Origin: an uncultured Collinsella sp.
GTDB taxonomy: Bacteria; Actinomycetota; Coriobacteriia; Coriobacteriales; Coriobacteriaceae
Length of the DNA stretch: 61,176 nucleotides
Assembly (NCBI GenBank): GCA_958408685.1
Contig: CATYLC010000014.1
Location: forward strand, 1 to 61,176
Direction of reading: 5' to 3'
The notes below the pieces were generated by a model that was not told where the DNA came from, searched no databases, and saw only the letters and a list, made by a program, of their open reading frames with translations. A program made the position numbers and the translations under genes. Below, in pieces: positions 7,282 to 15,036 of this stretch (within the stretch, counting starts at the first letter, position 1; every line of letters begins with the position of its first letter).

Positions 7282-9996
7282 CTACTCGGTACGGGCAACC
7301 TGGTCGATGCGGTAGCCCTCAATGGTGTCGCCAGGCTTGATGTCCTGGAAGTTCTCCAGGCCAATACCGCCCTCGGAGCCGCTCTTGAGGCTCCTGGCCT
7401 CGTCCTTGTAGTGGCGCATCGAGGCGATTTTACCGTTGAAGACCACGATGCCGTCGCGCACCAGGCGCACAGAATCGGTTGCGGCGATCTCGCCCTCTTC
7501 GACGCGGACACCGGCGGCGATACCAACCTTGGGCACCTTGAAGGTATCCAGGACGGTCGCAGTACCCGTGGAGACCTCGACCTCGGTGGGCTTGAGCATA
7601 CCGATGCGGGCAGCGTCGAGGTCCTCGAGGCACTTGTAGATGACGTCGTAGCAACGGATCTCGACGCCCTCGCGCTCGGCGGCGGAGCGGGCCTTGCCGT
7701 CGGGACGGACGCCAAAGCCGATGATGATGGCGTTGGAAGCGTCGGCCAGGACGACGTCGGTCTCGTTGATGGCACCGACCGCGGAGTGAATCGTGTTGAT
7801 GCGCACCTCGGACTGATCCATCTTGTCGAGGGAGTCCTGAAGGGCCTCGATGGAACCCTGGACGTCGGCCTTGATGATCAGGTTGAGCTCCTTGACCTCG
7901 GCGTCGGCGATGGTCTCGAAGAGGTTCTCGAGCGTCACGTGCTTCACGCGGCTCTGCTCCTCGATACGGGCCTTGAGCGAACGCTCGTCGGCCAGCGCAC
8001 GTGCCTCGCGCTCGTCCTCGAATACGCGGAACTCGTCGCCAGCGTTGGGGACGGACTGCAGGCCCAAGATCTCGACGGCGTCGGAGGGACCGGCCTCGGT
8101 GACGGCGTTGCCCTTGGGGTCGAGCATGGCACGGACGCGGCCATAGGTGAGGCCGGCGACCAGCGTGTCGCCCACGCGCAGGGTGCCGCGGGTCACGAGC
8201 ACTGTGGCAACCGAGCCGCGGCCCTTGTCGAGCTTAGCCTCGAGGACGTTGCCCGAAGCGAACGTATCAGGGTTGGCCTTGAGCTCGAGCACGTCGGCCT
8301 GGAGCAGGACGGTCTCGAGCAGGTCGTCGATACCGATCTTCTGCTTGGCCGAGATGTTGACGAACATGTTCTGTCCGCCCCACTCCTCGGGGATGATGCC
8401 GTACTCGGTGAGCTCCTGGCGCACGCGGTCGGGGTTGGCACCCGGCTTATCGATCTTGTTGACGGCGACGACGATGGGTACGCCGGCGGCCTTGGCGTGG
8501 TTGATCGACTCGATGGTCTGGGGCATGACGCCGTCGTCGGCGGCGACGATCAGGATGACGATGTCGGTCACCTTGGCGCCACGGGCACGCATGGCCGTAA
8601 AGGTGGCGTGACCCGGGGTATCGATAAAGGTGATCTTGCGGTCGTTGATCATGACCTGCGAAGCGCCGATGGCCTGCGTAATGCCGCCCGCCTCGCCGGC
8701 AGCAACGCCGGTGTGACGGATGGCGTCGAGCAGCGACGTCTTGCCGTGGTCGACGTGGCCCATGACGGTGACGACCGGGGCGCGCGGCTTAAGGTCGGCG
8801 GGATCATCGTAGAACGAGAAGGTGTTCTCCTCCTCGGGGGTGATGATCTTGATCTGACGGCCCAGGTCGTCGGCAACGAGCTCGACAAGGTCGTCGGACA
8901 TGGACTGCGTCATGGTGAGCGGCGTACCAAGCAGGAACAGGCGCTTGATGATGTCGTTGGCCGGAACGTCGAGCGCCTCGGCAAGCTCCTGGACGGTAAC
9001 GCCCTGGGAGACCTTGATAGCGTCGAGGTCCTCGGGGTTCACGCCCTGGGCCAGCGCCTCCTCTATCTTGCGCTCCTCCTGAGCCTTGGCAGCCTCGCGC
9101 TCGCGCTTCTCCTTGCGCTTCTTGCGGCGACCGGTGGACTCGCGAGAGGCCTCCTCGACGGCGGCACGAGCCTCCTCGAGCACCTTCTCGCGGCTGTACT
9201 CCTCGGCCTCGCGAGCCATGCGGCTGTAGTGGTCCTCTTCGTTGTTGTGACCGCCCTTGCGCTTCTTGCCCTTGCCCTGCTTGTCGGGGTTGGGGAAGTC
9301 CATGCCGGCAGCGACGTTGTTGCTGGCGTTGGTGCGATGGCTGTGCGGACGGCTCTCGGAGGCGTTGCGCTCGGAGTTGTTGTCGGAAGCGTTGCGATCG
9401 TTACGACGGCCACCGCGGCGGTCGTTGTTGCCGCCACGACGGTTACCGCGCTCGGCGGCGCGCTCGGCCTTGGCCTTGTCCTCGGCGTCCTTCTTCTCCT
9501 TGAGCACGGTCTCCTGTGCGGCGATCTGGTCGAGCAGCGAACGGAAACGCGAACCGGAGTCGGAAGCGGGAACGGCGCGGCGCTGGGCCTCGCGGGCAGC
9601 CTCCTCCTTCTCGCGGGCAAGGCGCTCCTGCTCGGCCTTCTTCTTGGCCTCGGCCTCGGTGCGGGCAGCCTCCTCGGCAGCCTGGGCTGCGGCAAACTGG
9701 CGACGCTCCTCCTCGCGGGCCTTCTCGGCGGCGATGCGCTCGCGCTCGGCCTCGGCGGCGCGAGCGGCCTCCTCGGCGGCAGCTGCCTGCTCCTCGGCCT
9801 GCTTGGCGGCCTCGACTTCCTGGGCGCGGGCCTCGATCACCGAGGCGAGCTGCTTGCGGACCATAGCGACATAAGCGTCCTCCAAGGTGGAGGAAGCGGA
9901 CTTAGCGGGAATCTTCATATCGGCGAGATGACCCATCAGTTCCTTGGAGGTCATGCCGAACTCTTTGGCCAGGGTGGACACACGGACTTTTGCCAT
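7282..9996 (-). CDS. infB: Translation initiation factor IF-2
   Basis: A GTPase that places initiator fMet-tRNA on the ribosome. The N-terminal IF2_N segment (MAKVRVSTLAKEFGMTSKEL) is followed by a long Ala/Glu/Arg-rich coiled linker (about 55-320). The G domain starts near residue 400 with G1 GHVDHGKTS, G3 DTPGH and G4 NKID, followed by the C-terminal beta-barrel domains. At 904 aa it is typical of actinobacterial IF-2. A 91-base gap separates it from nusA. The small ylxR gene often found between them is absent. Confidence 0.97.
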   Translation of the reverse strand: MAKVRVSTLAKEFGMTSKELMGHLADMKIPAKSASSTLEDAYVAMVRKQLASVIEARAQEVEAAKQAEEQAAAAEEAARAAEAERERIAAEKAREEERRQFAAAQAAEEAARTEAEAKKKAEQERLAREKEEAAREAQRRAVPASDSGSRFRSLLDQIAAQETVLKEKKDAEDKAKAERAAERGNRRGGNNDRRGGRRNDRNASDNNSERNASESRPHSHRTNASNNVAAGMDFPNPDKQGKGKKRKGGHNNEEDHYSRMAREAEEYSREKVLEEARAAVEEASRESTGRRKKRKEKREREAAKAQEERKIEEALAQGVNPEDLDAIKVSQGVTVQELAEALDVPANDIIKRLFLLGTPLTMTQSMSDDLVELVADDLGRQIKIITPEEENTFSFYDDPADLKPRAPVVTVMGHVDHGKTSLLDAIRHTGVAAGEAGGITQAIGASQVMINDRKITFIDTPGHATFTAMRARGAKVTDIVILIVAADDGVMPQTIESINHAKAAGVPIVVAVNKIDKPGANPDRVRQELTEYGIIPEEWGGQNMFVNISAKQKIGIDDLLETVLLQADVLELKANPDTFASGNVLEAKLDKGRGSVATVLVTRGTLRVGDTLVAGLTYGRVRAMLDPKGNAVTEAGPSDAVEILGLQSVPNAGDEFRVFEDEREARALADERSLKARIEEQSRVKHVTLENLFETIADAEVKELNLIIKADVQGSIEALQDSLDKMDQSEVRINTIHSAVGAINETDVVLADASNAIIIGFGVRPDGKARSAAEREGVEIRCYDVIYKCLEDLDAARIGMLKPTEVEVSTGTATVLDTFKVPKVGIAAGVRVEEGEIAATDSVRLVRDGIVVFNGKIASMRHYKDEARSLKSGSEGGIGLENFQDIKPGDTIEGYRIDQVARTE

Positions 9997-10087
9997 ATGA
10001 CTTCACCTACCCTTTCTGGCACCTTGGGTGCCTAGAGACTGAACGAGCGTGGGAGACGCGCCGGGACCCGCCCGGCGCAACCGCGCG

Positions 10088-11335
10088 CTAGATCAGGTCC
10101 TCCGCATCATCGAAGGCGTCGGTGTCGTGGACACCGCAGAAACGGGAGCCGGGACGAGCCTGGTTGCGGCACTGGATGCCGTCCTCGGACACGTACTCGC
10201 AGCGGCGGACGTCCTCGTCCTCCTCGTCACCGATCAGGTCGGCGGCGGGCTCCTCGTGAACGGGAACGTTCTTGAGGATGTCGGCGGCAAGGGTCTCGGA
10301 CTTGATGTCGATGTGCCAGCCGGTCAGGCGCGCGGCGAGGCGGGCGTTCTGGCCCTCCTTGCCGATGGCGAGTGACAGCTGGTCGTCGGGCACGATGACG
10401 CCGGCGTAGGCCTTCTCCTCGTCGATGAGGACGCGGGTGACCTTAGCGGGCGACAGGGCGTTGGCGACGTAGACGGCAGGATCGGCATCCCACAGGATGA
10501 CGTCGACGCGCTCGCCACGGAGCTCGCCCACGACAGCGCGAACACGGCTGCCCTTGGGGCCGACGCAGGCGCCCACGGGATCCAGACGGTCGTCGAGCGA
10601 GTGGACGGCGACCTTGGAGCGCTGGCCGGGCTCGCGGGCGATCGACTTGATCTGGACGGTGCCCTCATAGATCTCGGGCACCTCCTGCTCAAACAGACGA
10701 CGCATGAGCTCGGGGTGGGTACGGGAGATGACAATCGGCGGACGGCTGTGCTCGCCACGAACCGGCTGCAGGTTGGAGTTGGGGTCGCGAACGTCGATGA
10801 TCACGGCCTTGATGTGCTGGTTGTGCAGGTAGCGCTCGCCCATCGGACGCTCGTTGCGCTCGTTCTCGTAACGGCGCTGGTCGAAGTGCGGAAGCTCGGC
10901 CTCGACGCCCTCGCGAATCTTGACGATCGTGAAGTCGGGCGTGGACTGCAGCACGGTACCGCTGATGAGGTCACCGATGCGGCCGGAGAACTCCTCGTAG
11001 ATCTGCTCGCGGGCAGAGTTGCGCACGATGGCGTTGATCTCGGCCTTGGCGTGCTGGGCAGCGATGCGGCTCGTGTTCTTGGGGGTGACGTCGATCTCCT
11101 CGAACTCGGTGAAGTTGCCCTCCTCGTCCATGGAATCGTCGATCGGCTCCAGGCGGTAGACGTAGATCTTGCCGGTGGTGCGGTCGATGGTCACCTTGGC
11201 GCCCCACTCAAGATGCAGGATCTCGGCATAGCTCTTGGCGAGCGACTGCTCCAGGCGGTCGATCAGGTAGAGCTGGTCGATGTGCTTCTCCTGGCAAAGC
11301 TCCATCAGGGCGGACATCATGTCGGATGCTGCCAT
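10088..11335 (-). CDS. nusA: Transcription termination/antitermination factor NusA with a C-terminal Cys/His tail
   Basis: Binds RNA polymerase and modulates pausing, termination and antitermination. An N-terminal domain (about 1-130), an S1 domain (about 135-200) and two KH domains (containing VGACVGPKGSRVRAVVGEL and IGKEGQNARLAARLTGW) are evident. After the last KH domain an acidic linker leads to C379-x9-C389-x10-C400-x2-H403, which looks like a small zinc-binding motif not found in classic NusA. It starts one base after the rimP stop. The neighbours rimP and infB fix the identity. Confidence 0.95.
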   Translation of the reverse strand: MAASDMMSALMELCQEKHIDQLYLIDRLEQSLAKSYAEILHLEWGAKVTIDRTTGKIYVYRLEPIDDSMDEEGNFTEFEEIDVTPKNTSRIAAQHAKAEINAIVRNSAREQIYEEFSGRIGDLISGTVLQSTPDFTIVKIREGVEAELPHFDQRRYENERNERPMGERYLHNQHIKAVIIDVRDPNSNLQPVRGEHSRPPIVISRTHPELMRRLFEQEVPEIYEGTVQIKSIAREPGQRSKVAVHSLDDRLDPVGACVGPKGSRVRAVVGELRGERVDVILWDADPAVYVANALSPAKVTRVLIDEEKAYAGVIVPDDQLSLAIGKEGQNARLAARLTGWHIDIKSETLAADILKNVPVHEEPAADLIGDEEDEDVRRCEYVSEDGIQCRNQARPGSRFCGVHDTDAFDDAEDLI

Positions 11336-11336
11336 C

Positions 11337-11831
11337 TTACTTTCCTTCCTTCGCGGGCTTGAAGTCGTAGGTGGGCTTCAACTTGCACTTTTTAACATCA
11401 GAGAAATCGAGGGTAACGGACTCGCCGCCCTCGAGCTCGAGGGTCACGTTCGTCTCGGTGGCGGCGGCAATCTTGCCGGCGTACTTGCGACGGCCCTCGG
11501 TGGCGGTGGAGGTGAGCTCGCAGTTCTCGCCCACAAAGCGGGCAAAGTCACTCGGGCGGCGCAGCGGGCGCGCCATACCCGGGCTCGACACCTCGAGCGT
11601 ATAGCTCGAAGAGATGGGGTCGAGCTCCTCAATCACATCGCCGACCCACTTGGTGTTGGCCGTGACGTCGTTGAGCGACAGGCTCTGACCCTCGGCACCC
11701 TCGATACGCACGCGCACGCAGGGGGCCTTGGTGGCACCCACGAGCTCGACGTCGACGATGTCGACATCGTGCTGGGGAGCGACGGCCTCGAGCGCGTTGA
11801 TGATCGCCTGCTCGGTCTTGGTCTTGACCAT
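11337..11831 (-). CDS. rimP: Ribosome maturation factor RimP
   Basis: Assists 30S assembly. The open frame extends up to 11984, but GGAGG followed by seven bases precedes the ATG at 11829-11831 (MVKTKTEQAI), and the extra upstream frame would cross a promoter and terminator. I therefore read 164 aa. Family hallmarks are VDIVDVELVGA, DPISSSYTLEVSSPGMARPLR and a C-terminal SH3-like barrel. It is the first gene of the superoperon. Confidence 0.93.
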   Translation of the reverse strand: MVKTKTEQAIINALEAVAPQHDVDIVDVELVGATKAPCVRVRIEGAEGQSLSLNDVTANTKWVGDVIEELDPISSSYTLEVSSPGMARPLRRPSDFARFVGENCELTSTATEGRRKYAGKIAAATETNVTLELEGGESVTLDFSDVKKCKLKPTYDFKPAKEGK

Positions 11832-11851
11832 TGCGGCACCTCCATCCATAC

Positions 11852-11884
11852 AAAAAAGAAGCGGGGCCGAAACCCCACTTCTTT
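11852..11884 (-). terminator. Intrinsic terminator in the rimP leader (candidate attenuator)
   Basis: On the minus strand a 12-bp stem (AAAGAAGTGGGG pairing with CCCCGCTTCTTT, one G-T pair) with loop TTTCGG runs into TTTTTT. It lies about 20 bases after the predicted transcription start and about 10 bases before the rimP Shine-Dalgarno. It would stop most transcripts of the rimP-nusA-infB operon unless read through. Confidence 0.8.
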
Positions 11885-11909
11885 CAATTACAACTTCATT
11901 TGCAAGCAA

Positions 11910-11938
11910 ACTATACCAATAGCTGCGGAAACGTGCAA
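11910..11938 (-). promoter_or_regulatory. Sigma-70 promoter of the rimP-nusA-infB superoperon
   Basis: TTGCAC (11938-11933), a 17-base spacer and TATAGT (11915-11910) on the minus strand. The start would be near 11903, giving a leader of about 70 bases. Confidence 0.8.
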
Positions 11939-12023
11939 GCACAGTACGAATCTGCAGGTCAGCGTGCGCACAGCTTCTCCACAAGAATAGGACAATTGAC
12001 CGCAGACATCAGGACAGGTACAT

Positions 12024-12060
12024 GAAAAACGAGGGACGACCCAACCGGATCGCCCCTCGT
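12024..12060 (-). terminator. Intrinsic terminator of leuS
   Basis: On the minus strand the stem ACGAGGG/CCCTCGT, extended inside by CGA/TCG, ends in TTTTT. It starts about 30 bases after the leuS stop. Confidence 0.75.
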
Positions 12061-12089
12061 CTTTTATGCGTCAGCTAGGCGCGCAATGC

Positions 12090-14666
12090 TTACTTGACCA
12101 CCAGGTTGACCAGCTTGCCGGGCACGCAGATGGCCTTGACGACCGTCTTGCCGTCGAGCCACTTGGCGACGGCGGCCTCGGCGGCAGCCTGCATATCCTC
12201 ATTGGAGGCATCGCGGGCAACGTCGACGCGGCCGCGGACCTTGCCGAGCACCTGGACCACGATCTGCACCGTGTCCTCAACGGACTCGGCCAGGTCGAAA
12301 TCGGGCCAGGCGGCGGTGTAGGCGTTGCCCTCGCAGCCGAGCGCCTCGTGCCACAGCTCGTCGGCCCAGAACGGGCAGATGGGGGCAAGGACGCTCACGA
12401 TGTCCTTGGCCACGCCGTAGCACAGCGCCTTGTCGCGGGCGGTACCCTCGGTGGCGTTGAGGTAGGCGCTCGCCGCGTTGACGAGCTCCATGACGGCCGA
12501 GATCGCGGTGTTGAACTGGCCGCGGTCGAAGTCCTCAGTGCACTTGGCGATGGTGCGGTGACGCTCGCGATAGAGCTTCATCGCAACCTCGTCGAGCGCG
12601 GACTTGTCGAAGGCCACGTTGGCGTCACCGGACTGGACGAGCTGCCAAACGATACGCCAGGCGCGCTTGATAAAGCGGTTGGCGCCCTCGACGGCCTTGG
12701 GATCCCAGTCGAAGTCCTTCTCGGGCGGGGCGATAAACAGGATCGCCAAACGCATGGTGTCGGCACCGTAGGGCTCGATGACCGAGCTCGGGGGCACGAC
12801 ATTGCCCTTGGACTTGGACATGGTGTCGCCGTTCTCGTCCTTGACCATGCCCTGGCACAGCAGGTTGGTGAAGGGCTCGTCCACGCTCAGCAGGCCCAGG
12901 TCGCGCAGTGCCTTGGTAAAGAAGCGGCTGTAGAGCAGGTGCAAAATAGCGTGCTCGATGCCGCCGATGTAGTTATCGACGGGCATCCAACGGTCGGCAG
13001 CCTCACGGGAGAAGGGCAGCTCGGTGTTGTGCGGATCGGTATAGCGCAGGTAATACCAGCTGGAGCAGGTGAAGGTGTCCATGGTATCGGTCTCGCGCTT
13101 GGCCGGGCGACCGCAGACCGGGCAGGTGGTCTCGTAGAACTCCTTGCACTCGGCAAGGGTTTCGCCAGCGCCCAGGTCCAGGTTCTCGGGCAGCGTCACC
13201 GGCAGCTGATCCTCGGGCACGGGCACGATGCCGCAGTGCTCGCAGTGGATGGCCGGGATGGGGTTGCCCCAATAGCGCTGGCGGCTGATGAGCCAGTCGC
13301 GCAGACGGAACTCGACCTTGCGACGACCACAGCCCATGGCCTCGAGGTCGGCCACGATCGCAGCCTCGCCCTCGGAGTGCTTGCCGCCGCGCATGCCGGT
13401 GTACTTGCCGGACTGGACGAGCGTGCCCTCGGCAGCGTGGGCGCAATCCCAGTCGACGGTCTCGGCATGGAAGGTATCGATGGTCTCGCCGCTGGCCTCG
13501 ACGGCAGCGCGATCGTCATCGTCCAGGATGATCGGCACGATCGGCAGGTCGTACTTACGGGCAAACTCAAAGTCGCGCTGGTCGCCGCAAGGAACGGCCA
13601 TGACGGCGCCGGTGCCGTAGTCGGCAACGACATAATCGGCAACCCACACGGGGACCTTCTCGCCGTTGACGGGGTTCACCACATAGCGGCCCGTGAAGGC
13701 ACCGTGCTTCTCGAGGGTACCCTGGGCACGCTCGACGGCAGAGATATGCTTGGAGTCCTCGACGATCTTGGTGACGGCCTCCTCGTACTCCGTGCCCTCG
13801 ACGAGCTCGTGCAGGCCGGCGTACTCGGGAGCCAGGACAAAGAAGGAGACGCCAAAAAGGGTATCGGCACGCGTGGTGAAGACGGTGATCTTGCCCTCAT
13901 CGCCCTCGATAGGCTCGCCATCCTGGTCGCACAGGGTAAAGTCGACCTCGGCGCCCTCGGAGCGACCGATCCAGTTGGCCTGCATCTGCTTGACGCGCTC
14001 GGGCCAGCCGGGGAGCTTCTCCAGGTCGTCGAGCAGCTCCTGGGAGTACTCGGTGATCTTGAAGTACCATTGCTCAAGGTCGCGCTTCTCGGGCTCGGTG
14101 CCGCAGCGCCAGCACTTGCCCTCGGTGACCTGCTCGTTGGCCAGAACGGTCTTGCAGGTGGGGCACCAGTTGACCGGGTTCTTCTTGCGGTAGACCAGGC
14201 CCTTTTCCCACAGCTTCTCAAAGATCCACTGACCCCAGCGGTAGTAGTCGGGGCTGCAGGTCTTGACCATGCGATCCAGATCGTAGGAGAAGCCCATGCG
14301 CTTCATCGTGGCGAGCGCTTGGTCCATGTTCTTATACGTCCAAGCGGCAGCCTGCGTGTTGTGCTTGATGGCGGCGTTCTCGGCAGGCAGGCCAAAGGCG
14401 TCAAAGCCGATGGGGTGCAGCACGTCGTAGCCTCGCATGCGGGCCTGACGGGCCATGGCATCGCCGATGGTATAGTTGCGCGCGTGGCCCATGTGCAGGT
14501 CGCCCGACGGATACGGGAACATCTCGAGCACGTACTTCTTGGGCTTGCTGTCGTCGGTGTCGACGGCAAAGAGGTTGGAGTCCTCCCAAGCCTTCATCCA
14601 TCGAGACTCAATGGCCTGCGCGTCGTAGGCAGGGATCTCGTCCTTATGATCTGTGCAATCGCACAT
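12090..14666 (-). CDS. leuS: Leucyl-tRNA synthetase
   Basis: Class I aminoacyl-tRNA synthetase charging tRNA-Leu. The ATP-site HIGH motif appears as HMGH (residues 58-61). The KMSKS loop appears as TMSKSKGN (about 613-620). A zinc-type insertion has CPTCKTVLANE and CWRC (about 165-195), and the editing domain is intact in length. The total is 858 aa. Shine-Dalgarno AAAGGAG lies upstream of ATG 14666. It is monocistronic, ending in its own terminator, and is preceded by an unusually long hairpin. Confidence 0.97.
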   Translation of the reverse strand: MCDCTDHKDEIPAYDAQAIESRWMKAWEDSNLFAVDTDDSKPKKYVLEMFPYPSGDLHMGHARNYTIGDAMARQARMRGYDVLHPIGFDAFGLPAENAAIKHNTQAAAWTYKNMDQALATMKRMGFSYDLDRMVKTCSPDYYRWGQWIFEKLWEKGLVYRKKNPVNWCPTCKTVLANEQVTEGKCWRCGTEPEKRDLEQWYFKITEYSQELLDDLEKLPGWPERVKQMQANWIGRSEGAEVDFTLCDQDGEPIEGDEGKITVFTTRADTLFGVSFFVLAPEYAGLHELVEGTEYEEAVTKIVEDSKHISAVERAQGTLEKHGAFTGRYVVNPVNGEKVPVWVADYVVADYGTGAVMAVPCGDQRDFEFARKYDLPIVPIILDDDDRAAVEASGETIDTFHAETVDWDCAHAAEGTLVQSGKYTGMRGGKHSEGEAAIVADLEAMGCGRRKVEFRLRDWLISRQRYWGNPIPAIHCEHCGIVPVPEDQLPVTLPENLDLGAGETLAECKEFYETTCPVCGRPAKRETDTMDTFTCSSWYYLRYTDPHNTELPFSREAADRWMPVDNYIGGIEHAILHLLYSRFFTKALRDLGLLSVDEPFTNLLCQGMVKDENGDTMSKSKGNVVPPSSVIEPYGADTMRLAILFIAPPEKDFDWDPKAVEGANRFIKRAWRIVWQLVQSGDANVAFDKSALDEVAMKLYRERHRTIAKCTEDFDRGQFNTAISAVMELVNAASAYLNATEGTARDKALCYGVAKDIVSVLAPICPFWADELWHEALGCEGNAYTAAWPDFDLAESVEDTVQIVVQVLGKVRGRVDVARDASNEDMQAAAEAAVAKWLDGKTVVKAICVPGKLVNLVVK

Positions 14667-14689
14667 ATCAGCTCCTTTAATCTTAGCTG

Positions 14690-14808
14690 GGGTCGGTCGG
14701 CTTAGCTTTATTCGCTACTGCGGACAGTCCTGCGCAAGACGAAGAGCACATTAAGTGCTCTTCTTTGCGTGCGGAACTTGTAGCGAACAAAGCTAAGCCG
14801 CCCGACCC
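14690..14808 (-). promoter_or_regulatory. Long inverted repeat in the leuS leader
   Basis: Two 29-base arms (14690-14718 and 14780-14808) pair with one mismatch and one G-T pair. A perfect inner hairpin GAAGAGCAC/GTGCTCTTC (14741-14749, 14755-14763) sits at the tip. The structure ends about 15 bases before the leuS Shine-Dalgarno. I find no T-box signature, so it may be a different leader RNA or a palindromic mobile repeat. Confidence 0.6.
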
Positions 14809-14842
14809 TAAGGTTAACTCGCATGATGATAGCAAATACGAC

Positions 14843-14877
14843 AAGCGAGATGCCTGCGACTTGCAGGCATCTCGCTT
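14843..14877. terminator. Strong symmetric hairpin upstream of leuS
   Basis: A perfect 15-bp stem with loop GACTT. On the plus strand it is followed by TATCTAAATAA, on the minus by GTCGTATTTG. It probably ends transcripts arriving from guaB, but the T tracts are weak. Confidence 0.5.
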
Positions 14878-14914
14878 TATCTAAATAACGTGGTTGTGAA
14901 TCAACCTTTGTCTG

Positions 14915-14940
14915 AAACCCGTTCTAGCACGAACGGGTTT
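14915..14940 (-). terminator. Hairpin downstream of guaB
   Basis: A perfect 10-bp stem, AAACCCGTTC pairing with GAACGGGTTT, loop of six. It lies about 100 bases after the guaB stop, beyond the structured repeat. The T tract is short, so the terminator call is moderate. Confidence 0.5.
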
Positions 14941-14948
14941 TCCAGGTG

Positions 14949-15020
14949 CCGCAGATTGCCGTGAAAGAGGAGCGACGCGTACTTTGGTACGCGAGCGACG
15001 GTTTGAACGGCAAGGTGCGG
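14949..15020. repeat. Dispersed structured repeat, copy A
   Basis: The core GAGGAGCGACGCGTACTT...GTACGCGAGCGACGGTTTGA is shared with 22640-22696. Outer stems are TTGCCGT/ACGGCAA (14956-14962, 15007-15013) and CCGCA/TGCGG; the inner palindrome is CGCGTAC/GTACGCG. In copy B the outer stem is TGCCGC/GCGGCA, so one T-A pair has become C-G. It lies 16 bases downstream of the guaB stop. Confidence 0.7.
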
Positions 15021-15036
15021 TGCTTGGGAAAGCCGC

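Noticed and set aside
9063..9900. Repetitive Ala/Glu/Arg region as a separate gene or repeat
   Set aside because: It is the normal low-complexity linker of IF-2, in frame with the rest of the protein.
7411..10035. Plus-strand frame of 874 codons opposite infB
   Set aside because: An antisense shadow of infB; the protein is low-complexity Leu/Gly/Asp and lacks domains.
12066..14705. Plus-strand frame of 879 codons opposite leuS
   Set aside because: An antisense shadow of leuS caused by codon bias in GC-rich DNA.
14667..14842. T-box riboswitch upstream of leuS
   Set aside because: No T-box sequence, specifier loop or terminator/antiterminator pair could be found on the minus strand.
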